From contig NZ_JAMPKJ010000002.1 of the NCBI RefSeq assembly GCF_039962115.1, positions 62,001-126,000 on the forward strand: 64,000 bases of DNA. Reading direction: 5' to 3'. The notes beneath the pieces were generated by a model. The model ran no database searches, was not told the origin of the DNA, and was given only the letters and a program-made list of their open reading frames with translations. The position numbers and the translations under genes were made by a program. Below, one piece after another: positions 45,890-54,000 of this stretch (its first letter is position 1; every line of letters starts with the position of its first letter). Source of the stretch: Funiculus sociatus GB2-C1 (lineage in GTDB: Bacteria; Cyanobacteriota; Cyanobacteriia; Cyanobacteriales; FACHB-T130).

Positions 45890-46111
45890 ATGAGACAGCA
45901 AGTTATTCACCCAATGGTGAAAATGCAGCGTCAGGTGCATTCACTTGTAGAATCCAATATCCTCAAGCCCACTGATAGCCTCTGGAAAATTGCTTTCCTT
46001 TATGGCGATGAGTGGCCTCACTGGAAAAAAGAACTACTTGAATTTGACTTCACGATGCAAGATCCAGTCAGCGCCTTTTTAGAGGTGGAAGCCTGGGACG
46101 ACGAGGACTAA
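45890..46111 (+). CDS. DUF4327 family protein
   Basis: A 73-residue cyanobacterial protein of the DUF4327 family: VIHPMVKMQRQVHSLVESNI, DSLWKIAFLYGDEWPHWKKE and an acidic end VEAWDDED. Function unknown. The end is strongly acidic and no membrane segment is present. No strong Shine-Dalgarno precedes the ATG at 45890. Its stop codon overlaps that of the convergent FHA-kinase gene. Confidence 0.85.
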   Translation: MRQQVIHPMVKMQRQVHSLVESNILKPTDSLWKIAFLYGDEWPHWKKELLEFDFTMQDPVSAFLEVEAWDDED

Positions 46112-47439
46112 AGGCAGGCGGTTAAAGCTTCAGACAGTTCTTTTGCTGTCTGATAGCGATCGCTTGGTCTGGGTTCTGTCGCCTTTTCAATCAGTTGCCG
46201 CACTTGGGGTGTAATTGTCGGCACCCCTTCTACATTAAATCGGTATCCCATACCCCGCCGTTGATAATACTTTTGGGGGCTTTCGCCGCTTAAAAGGAAA
46301 ATCAGTGTCGGGCCAATGGCATATAAATCTGATTGGGTGACTGGCTGACCTCGGTCTTGTTCTGGCGCACTGTAATCTGGCGCACCGATGCGCGTCCCTG
46401 GAGGCGTGCCAATTTCTTTTACCGCCCCAAAATCTAAGACGACTATTTGATTGTCGCGGTAGCGCACCATCAAATTAGCGGGTTTAATGTCGCGGTGGAT
46501 TAGGGGCGGGCTTTGGCTATGGATATAGCCCAAAATGTCGCAGGTTTGAATCATCCACTCAATTGCCTGATTGAGTAGGACTGGCCCTTTTTTATATATG
46601 CGTTTTTCTAAATCTTCCCCCTGGATTAGTTCCATCGCCAGGTATTTCTTGCCTTCTTCCACAAAAAAGTCATAATACTGAGGAATTCCGGGATGATTCA
46701 GGGTTTTTAGAGTGCGGGCTTCGCGTTCAAAGAGTTCTTTAGCTTTGGAATTTTGAGCCATGTCGGCGTTCATTTCCTTTAGCACCACTAAAGATGCGCC
46801 ACGCGGACGTTGAGAGTCCAAAGCTTGATAGGTGGTTCCCATTCCGCCTTGTCCCAGCGTCCGCAAAACTTGGTAATGATGAATGAACCGCTGCACCTGA
46901 ACCACAGGTTGACCGCAGTGAATGCAGAACAAATTACCAGGTGGATTGCCTTGGTGGGCGCAAGGGTTTAAGATTGGGGATAGGAGGGGCTTACGCCCTC
47001 CACCTAGCAGAATTCCTTTATCCCCCCCTTGGTTATAGGGGGGAATGAGGGGAAGCGGGACTGGCGCTGGGAGAGAGCTTGGAGCGATCGCATAGGATTG
47101 GGCGCTGATTTGAAATTTCAGCACTGGCCCCCCTCGCGCCAACTGGATCAGGCAATCATCAGATACAATTCCGTGGGACATCAGGATGCCATTAACAAAG
47201 GTACCATTCGTACCTTGATTAACTAGCAGCCATTGTCCGGACGTAGGAGTCCCATTACTGTTTGCTTCAGAATTGCCAATTCTCCGAAGTTCCAGGTGAT
47301 GCCGGGAAACCATGCCATCATTGAGAACCACGTCATTATCAGGAGCGCGACCAATCCTAATGGTGTCGTGCTGGAATTCCCAATGCTCTTGGGGGGCGGA
47401 TGACTGTGAATCTAGAAGGGTCAGCGTAACCATAATCAT
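46108..47439 (-). CDS. FHA domain-containing Ser/Thr protein kinase
   Basis: A 443-residue kinase. N-terminal FHA domain (about 5-110): DTIRIGRAPDNDVVL, VSRHHLELRRIG and NQGTNGTFVNGILM. A linker (about 118-172) is partly encoded by palindromic repeat DNA and ends in a zinc-finger-like CAHQGNPPGNLFCIHCGQ. The kinase domain (about 188-440) has GQGGMGTTYQA, Lys221, HRDIKPANLM, DFG (336-338) and APEQ; it is complete. Downstream of the PP2C gene (99-bp gap, same strand), so kinase and phosphatase likely act on shared targets, with the FHA domain reading phosphothreonine. Start may be the ATG at 47433. Confidence 0.92.
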   Translation of the reverse strand: MIMVTLTLLDSQSSAPQEHWEFQHDTIRIGRAPDNDVVLNDGMVSRHHLELRRIGNSEANSNGTPTSGQWLLVNQGTNGTFVNGILMSHGIVSDDCLIQLARGGPVLKFQISAQSYAIAPSSLPAPVPLPLIPPYNQGGDKGILLGGGRKPLLSPILNPCAHQGNPPGNLFCIHCGQPVVQVQRFIHHYQVLRTLGQGGMGTTYQALDSQRPRGASLVVLKEMNADMAQNSKAKELFEREARTLKTLNHPGIPQYYDFFVEEGKKYLAMELIQGEDLEKRIYKKGPVLLNQAIEWMIQTCDILGYIHSQSPPLIHRDIKPANLMVRYRDNQIVVLDFGAVKEIGTPPGTRIGAPDYSAPEQDRGQPVTQSDLYAIGPTLIFLLSGESPQKYYQRRGMGYRFNVEGVPTITPQVRQLIEKATEPRPSDRYQTAKELSEALTACL

Positions 47440-47538
47440 TTTGAGGTTTGCGGAGCCGTAGATTTCCGTTGCTCCGGAGTTTTGAGTTTTGTGCTTTAAG
47501 TCTTTAATTCAAAACTCAAAACCCAAAACCCCCAACTT

Positions 47539-49749
47539 TTAGAAAAGCTGCTGATGCTCCAGGTCGGGTCGCACTTTCGCCCGGATTACCACTGCTGTAA
47601 TGTTATCGTGACCGTTGTGCTGATTGGCCAGATCAATCAATTGCATCAGCCCCTGATCCAGGTTAGCTCTGGAACTGAGGAGAGGCAACAAGTGAGTTTG
47701 CCAATGAGTTTCAAGCAGGTCATTATCTGATAGACCGTCGGAACATAGAATTAGCAAAGTATCTTCATTAAGTTCGATAAACTGGACATCAGGACGAACA
47801 AACTGTTCATCTCGCGGCCCCAAGGCTTGGGTAAGCTGGTAGGCATCGGGGCGAGAGTAGGCGAGCGTGGGTTCTACTCCTCGCTGTATTTCCCGTTGAC
47901 CGACTTCGTGATCCACGGTGACTTGCTCTAAGCCGAGTTTGCGGCTGAGGCGATAGAGACGACTATCGCCGACGTGAGCGATCGCTACCTTAGTATCCTC
48001 CACCAACACCAACACCAGAGTAGTACCCATGCGGCCGCTGCCAGATCGGGCGTTTTGTTGGTTAGTATCGTAAATTGCTTTGTTGGCTAAATGTATCGCT
48101 TCACGGATGCTGTCTTCCGATGGCAGATGGTCTTGCCAATTAGCTTTGAAATATCGCTTCAGCGTGTCCACAGCCATCAATGACGCTACTTCCCCGCCAG
48201 CGTGACCCCCCATGCCATCGCAGAGAATGTATAAACCACGCGCCTGCACAGTGCGACCTAATGGAGTTTCCTGCTTCTTGACTTGTGTCTGGATGCCGAA
48301 GTTGTCCTCATTGTGTTCGCGTTGTCGCCCAATATCGGTGTAACCAGCATCATCGAGACTGAGCAACTGCATGGGTAGGATGATGGTGGGCATATCATCG
48401 CCCTCGCTGCTGTCTGCTGATGTGGGCAAATCCTGACGACTGATTTTTTGTTGTTGGTTGGATTCGATTTCACTAGCGATCTCTTCTAGACGCGATCGCA
48501 CTTCTGAAGCTGTAGAAATCTTACTCCCGCGCAAATCCCGAAACAATTGATCCAAAGAATTAAATTGCGTTCGCTGGGACTGGTAGAATAACCCCTGCCA
48601 CATTTGCCCTAGATCGTGTAACGTTATTGGCGTATCTTCTGATTCTGCATACAACCTTTGCAGACAAAGTATTTGGTCTTCATCCACCCGCAGATTCGAC
48701 AATTCCAGCAAACTCTGACGCATCTGCCAGGGTTCCAGTGATGCCCACAATTTTGCCATCTCATCTAGCCAGTACAAAATCTGCAACATTGGCATTTGGG
48801 CATTTTTCCACAGCTCGATGAGCAGAGGCAATTCGGAGCGGTCTTCTAGTAGCACCACCGAAGTTTCATTTTCTTGCCACGCATCGTGAATTGCTGGCAC
48901 AGTTGGGTAAAACTTATTGTGTAAATCCAAATATGCTCTAACTATGCCCGGAATGCTTTTGGCGGAGAGAGTGTCTTCTGAAGCTGTCGTAGATTCTGAC
49001 GTTGCACTATCAACGACAGCTTCCAACAAAGACTGTTGAAACGGTTGAGTATCCAAAACTCTCACCATGACCTCAGTGACTCCGGAATTTTGAGGCGGAC
49101 TATCCAGCAATTGATAACGCTTTTGCTGGTCTAAATATGTTTGTTCTGGTGGCTTTGTTTCTTTGTCTGTTTCTGGAATACTGCTATCAACGCTCTGTTG
49201 ATCATCAGAACTTTCCTCAGCCGGACTTAAGTCAATTGCTTCATTTACTCCCAACGGTTGTGTTTGGTCATCAGATGATGAAACAGAAACCGCTGGTGAT
49301 ACTGGAGATGCAGTTGAGGTCAAATCGAGAGTGTCTTCTGTGGTCTCTACAGATGCAGGTGATACCTCTACCTTGGGGGTATCCAGTAGCGGGACTGTAG
49401 TAATGTCTTCCTGTTCTACAATAATTTCTGCTGGTATTGTCTGAACGACTGAGACATCAGATGACGGCTGTATTGTTTGAGTTGTAGAAACAATTTCTGC
49501 AACCTTATCGGCAGAATCCGCTGACGCTTCTGAAGTTGCTTGTGGGACAACTGACAATTTTGGCTCGATAGAAAGAATCGCCCACCTGACAGTTCCCGTC
49601 TCCTCACCACAATTGGGGCAAGTTTCTAGATTAAAAGGCACATGAGTAGTGCATTGAGGGCAAACTTTGTGGGTTAGGGAAGTTCCACATTTTTGACAAA
49701 ACTTGTTGGTATTGGGGTTTTCAAATTGACACTGGGGACAAACAAGCAT
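47539..49749 (-). CDS. PP2C-type protein phosphatase with N-terminal zinc ribbons
   Basis: A 736-residue protein. Residues 1-55 hold two or three zinc-ribbon CxxC pairs (CPQCQFENPNTNKFCQKCG, CPQC, CPNCG). A long acidic Ser/Thr-rich low-complexity stretch (about 60-215) precedes a helical region (about 225-440). The PP2C domain occupies the last 270 residues: GYTDIGRQREHNEDNFGIQT, LYILCDGMGGHAGGEVASLM, VAIAHVGDSRLYRLS and CSDGLSDNDLL, with the metal-binding Asp residues intact. It dephosphorylates Ser/Thr proteins. The next gene on the strand is the FHA-kinase. ATG after GAGGAAG at 8 bp. Confidence 0.93.
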   Translation of the reverse strand: MLVCPQCQFENPNTNKFCQKCGTSLTHKVCPQCTTHVPFNLETCPNCGEETGTVRWAILSIEPKLSVVPQATSEASADSADKVAEIVSTTQTIQPSSDVSVVQTIPAEIIVEQEDITTVPLLDTPKVEVSPASVETTEDTLDLTSTASPVSPAVSVSSSDDQTQPLGVNEAIDLSPAEESSDDQQSVDSSIPETDKETKPPEQTYLDQQKRYQLLDSPPQNSGVTEVMVRVLDTQPFQQSLLEAVVDSATSESTTASEDTLSAKSIPGIVRAYLDLHNKFYPTVPAIHDAWQENETSVVLLEDRSELPLLIELWKNAQMPMLQILYWLDEMAKLWASLEPWQMRQSLLELSNLRVDEDQILCLQRLYAESEDTPITLHDLGQMWQGLFYQSQRTQFNSLDQLFRDLRGSKISTASEVRSRLEEIASEIESNQQQKISRQDLPTSADSSEGDDMPTIILPMQLLSLDDAGYTDIGRQREHNEDNFGIQTQVKKQETPLGRTVQARGLYILCDGMGGHAGGEVASLMAVDTLKRYFKANWQDHLPSEDSIREAIHLANKAIYDTNQQNARSGSGRMGTTLVLVLVEDTKVAIAHVGDSRLYRLSRKLGLEQVTVDHEVGQREIQRGVEPTLAYSRPDAYQLTQALGPRDEQFVRPDVQFIELNEDTLLILCSDGLSDNDLLETHWQTHLLPLLSSRANLDQGLMQLIDLANQHNGHDNITAVVIRAKVRPDLEHQQLF

Positions 49750-50208
49750 GGCGGAACTTCCTCAATTCCCTTGTGGTGTGTTGAATGGAAACAAAGACAA
49801 ACTAACTGCTTTTCTAGTTTGCCATGTCGCACTCGAAGCTTCCAACCTCATTAGGCAGAAGTTTCTAGTATGCGTCAATAGACTTTGATGGAATGGCATT
49901 GGCTGGTTGAAAGGAAAAAATAAATTTCCGGCTTAAAGCTAAAGTAGGCTAAACTTTCAACTCCTTGAAACGGGTTGTCAGTTATCAGCCTCGTAGATGC
50001 CCAGGGGCTTCTCGAAGAGTCCTTTATTGTAGGGCATGCCATTCGACTTTGACGCAATAGGCAAGCATAGCACCCGATGAGATATGCCTAAACTATAAGT
50101 TTTGCTTTTGCGCGATCACGCTAGATAGAATCTAGCAACGGCTTTGCAGTCTAGCTACTACCTAGAGGTGTGCTTGACAGTTGTTCACCGATCGCTGACA
50201 ACTAACAA
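49750..50208. other. Intergenic region with a large imperfect inverted repeat
   Basis: No gene. TGCGTCAA and GAATGGCAT words at 49871-49900 reappear in reverse complement at 50035-50057, enclosing about 135 bp. That interior includes a diverged copy of the TTCAACC/GGGTTG hairpin repeat (49950-49980). Possibly the remnant of a non-autonomous element; the ends are too degenerate to be sure. Confidence 0.4.
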
Positions 50209-50826
50209 CTACTTAATGCGACTACCATTAGTCTGACATAGCTTCTTTAATAGTTCTAGCTCAACTAAGCTTAAATCCCGCCACTGTCCGGGGTCTAGAC
50301 CAACAATACTCAGATGAGCGATCGCTACTCTCACCAGTCGCAAGGTCGGAAACCCCGCCGCCGCCGTCATCCGCCGCACCTGGCGATTCTTTCCTTCAAA
50401 CAAAGTCATCTCTAACCAAGCTGTCGGCACATTTTTCCGAAATCGAATCGGCGGATCTCTCGGTGGTAGCGATGGTTCTGCTGGCAACAACTGCACCTTT
50501 GCCCGTCGCGTCCGGTAATCTTGAATAACTACACCTTGACGCAAACGCTCCAGAGCATCTTCATCCGGAATCCTTTCCACCTGCACCCAGTATGTCCGAG
50601 GATGCCCAAATCGAGGATTACTCAAACGATGCTGCAACTGTCCATCATTAGTCAACAGCAGCAATCCTTCACTATCATGGTCAAGACGACCCACCGGGTA
50701 AACATCCGGCACCGGGATATAATCCTTTAGCGTACTACGCTTAGCTTCTCCGACGCTATTGTCCGTGAACTGCGTTAATACACCATAAGGCTTGTAAAAA
50801 AGCAAATATCGGTAGTCAGGAGTCAT
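50209..50826 (-). CDS. Pseudouridine synthase, RluE/RsuA family
   Basis: From the ATG at 50826, a 205-residue single-domain pseudouridine synthase: [34 protein letters not shown] (catalytic Asp), [19 protein letters not shown] and [11 protein letters not shown]. No N-terminal S4 domain is present, as in RluE, which modifies 23S rRNA; the assignment to that site is by family only. The frame is open to 50865, but the extra codons come from a GGGGATT repeat that directly abuts the ATG, so no Shine-Dalgarno exists. Confidence 0.9.
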   Translation of the reverse strand: MTPDYRYLLFYKPYGVLTQFTDNSVGEAKRSTLKDYIPVPDVYPVGRLDHDSEGLLLLTNDGQLQHRLSNPRFGHPRTYWVQVERIPDEDALERLRQGVVIQDYRTRRAKVQLLPAEPSLPPRDPPIRFRKNVPTAWLEMTLFEGKNRQVRRMTAAAGFPTLRLVRVAIAHLSIVGLDPGQWRDLSLVELELLKKLCQTNGSRIK

Positions 50827-50850
50827 TGGGGATTGGGGATTGGGGGTTGG
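50827..50850. repeat. TGGGGAT heptamer repeat abutting a start codon
   Basis: TGGGGAT, TGGGGAT, TGGGGGT, TGG: an STRR of about 3.4 copies that begins at the base next to the rluE-like ATG (50826). On the coding strand it is pure C/A/T and cannot pair with anti-Shine-Dalgarno. Confidence 0.85.
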
Positions 50851-50852
50851 CG

Positions 50853-51043
50853 AGAAACCCAACAAACGTAATCGGTTTCATTCTTCAAAAGAAGCCTACT
50901 CAATTTCTGACAACTGGCATATCAGACATATCCGAAAATTAGGTTTTGACCCTTGATCTATCAGGGTTCTAGGTTAATTAGCGGATAAGTTTATTAGTGT
51001 GCTGGGTTTCGTTCTTCAACCCAGCCTACGAAATTTCTGACAA
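50853..51043. repeat. Two copies of the GAACGAAACCC repeat family
   Basis: Copy A at 50853-50914 and copy B at 51002-51043 share GGGTTTCGTTCTTCAA-like and AATTTCTGACAA words. Copy B ends next to the stop codon of the 1916-residue DUF11 gene. Both relate to the repeats downstream of grxD (37185-37330). Confidence 0.65.
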
Positions 51044-54000
51044 TTAATTGATTTTGACCCGGAAGCGGATAAAACCAAAGTTATTGCCAGAAGTGTTAGA
51101 AACATTACCCAAATTCAAAATAACTGCACCATCAGGGTTATTTTGACTAGGACAAGCATTACCCTGAGGTAAAGGAGTTAACGGTGAGAAAAATGTCCCT
51201 GCATCTGTATCCGTCGCATTAGTCACCGAACCCGTTGTCCCGGCTCGATTTAACGAAATTCCGGCACCAACTCCAAAACTATTAGGGACAAACGTTGTCC
51301 CAGATGGAATCAGGTCGCAGAATCTAACATTGTTAACTGAGCCAGTACCATCAGAGAGGAAATAGATGGTGTAGTCTACCTCATCACCGCTTGTCAAAGG
51401 TGTTTCTTCTCCCAACTTACTCACTCCGATGGGCAACAGTTGAGAAAAGCCGGGAACATTGTCATTGGAATCAGCCGGATCATCCACAAATTGACCGAAA
51501 TTGATACCCCCCAGCGGTACACCGCCTCTGGTGGCATTTGTAATTCGCTTGATCAAACGCAGACGCGGTGATGGTGGGGAAGCGATGACCAGCACAGTAG
51601 GTTCATCATCTCCAGGATCGGCTAAGTTGCCAAGATTAACTCCATCATCTAATAGCTGTGGCACATCGTTTGCTCCTGCTACAGCATCTGTCAAAGAGTT
51701 ATTGACGGTTCCGCCTGTGGATGTTGCACTGGCTTGGTTGCTAATTTGGGCATCAGCCCCTGCCGTTATAGTGGCACGGAATGCGATCGCTATCCTGCCG
51801 CCACCTGCATTCAGTTGACCTCTAGTGGTGGGATTGGTAAGGTTTGTGTCGGTTGTGCCGTTGTAGCTGGGGTTTTCGGTTACTGTTGTCCCAGTTGTCG
51901 TAAAGCTATAACTGCCGGGAACAAACCTCAACTGGCTGGGGTTGATGCTGTCAATCGCTAAGAAGTTGCTAACGGCATCTGTGGGGTTAGTGTTGATGTA
52001 AGTGATGGTGTATTCTATTACATCGCCAGTGGTTATAGTGCCACTGCCATCGGTGTCGGCGAACAGACGGACGGATTTGGAACCGCTGGGGGAAACAGGG
52101 TTAACAAAGTTAATAATGGTGGGGTCAGCACTACCTTGATTGGGTTGGTTGACGTTACCGCCAGAGCCAATATTACCGGGATTGCCTGGATTATCTCCGG
52201 AACCGGGTGCGGTGGGGTTGGTGGAGTTACTGGCATCAGAAAGTAGGGGTGTGCCGTTATCTCCAGCGTAGTTAGCGCGTGCTTGGTTAGTAATCGGATT
52301 AGCGGCCCCTGGTCTGAGACGGGCGTTAAATCTTAGGGTTACGGTGGCACCAGGGGGTAGGGTTCCTGGTTGGGTTAATGTCACAGGGTTGCCTGTGCCG
52401 TTGAAGTCGCTACCTGGCAGACTTGCAGCAAGGGCAAGACCCTCTACAGTTATGGTATTTCTTAGCACCAGCAACTGAACGGGAATTACGTCGCTGATGA
52501 CTAAGTTATTGATGGGACTCGATGTGGGATTTCTGACGATGATCGTGTATTGAATGTCATCGCCGATGGTGAGTGAGGTGGTATTGTCGTTGTCGCTGAC
52601 AAAGCGGACGGATTTGTTGAGGGTGGGGACGGAAAGTAAGCCGATGGTTAATCCGGTGCGATCGCTTGGCCCTGTATCGCCGTAGGGGGATTGATTAATG
52701 CTACCTGGCGGAGTGATCGCATCGGTGGGTACTCCGGCAGATGGGAATCCGGGTGCGGGAGAGGACGCGATCGCTTGGTTAAATAAATTTCCGGTAACTC
52801 CACTATTAACGGTGGCATCTACGGTGACGGTAATCGTGCCATTGGGCGCTAGAACAGCCCCAGCCGCGAGTAAAGTAGGTGCGTTCGTTCCGTTATAACT
52901 TGGGTTTACTGCTGCCACTGTACCGCTTCCAGAAGGGGTTACAGTAGGCGTTGCCGCGAGAGTCAATCCAGCAGGTAAGACATCGTTGATTTGGAAACTA
53001 TTGGCAGCCCCGGCACCAGTATTGGTGTAAGTAATTGTATAGCGGACGCGATCACCGGTCGTCACCGAACCCGTACCATCTGCATCGGTAGCTATAGCGA
53101 CAGCTTTTGTCCCCGAAACCACAGGCGTTGCCACCACCGTCAACAATGTCGGATCGTCATCCCCAGTATTGCCCTGGTTTCCTTGATTAGTTCCATCATC
53201 CAATCCCTGGGGCAAATCGCTAGGCCCTGCTACCGCATCTGTAATCGAAGGACTCAATCCTCCCACTGATGTTGCACTCGCTTGGTTGGCAATCGTCGTA
53301 TTCGCCGCCGCCGTCACCGTAGCACGGAACTTGATGACCACCTGTCCGCCTCCTGAACCTAACGCCCCTGTGGGGTCAGCGTTGGTGAGGTTCGTGTCGG
53401 TTGTGCCGTTGTAATTGGGGTTCCCCGTCACCGTTGTTCCAGTTCCAGAGAAAGTAAAGCTGTAACTGCCCGGAACAAAGGCTAACCCACTGGGGAGAGA
53501 GTCAGTTGCTAGAAAGTCAGTAATAACGTTGCTTGGATCGGAGTTCGTATAGATAACAGTGTATTCCACTACATCGTTTGTGGTCAAAACACCATTGTTG
53601 TCAGCGTCCGTGAATATACGTACAGATTTAGTTCCATTAGGTTCAAACGGGCTGACAAAATTGATGATCGTGGGGTCGCTAGGACTGCTGTTGGGCTGGC
53701 TGACATTGTTGCCTGTGCCAACACCAGGATCGCCCGGATCGTTGTTAGTACCGGGTGCCGTCGGATTATTGCTGTCACTGGCATCTGTAAGTACAGGATT
53801 GCCACCATCGCCTGCGTAGTTTACTCTGCCTTGGTTAGTAATAGGACTAGCAGATCCTGGTTTGAGGCGGGCGTTGAAGGTAAGAGTCACGGTAGCACCC
53901 GCTGCCAGGGTTCCGAGATTGGTTAAGGCAACTGGATTCCCGGTGCCATCGAAATCATCGTTAGGCAGGCTGGAGGCGACTGTAAAACCTCCAGAAACAT

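Noticed and set aside
49875-50057. 60-residue minus-strand ORF
   Set aside because: It lies within a degenerate inverted repeat and has no protein character or ribosome site.
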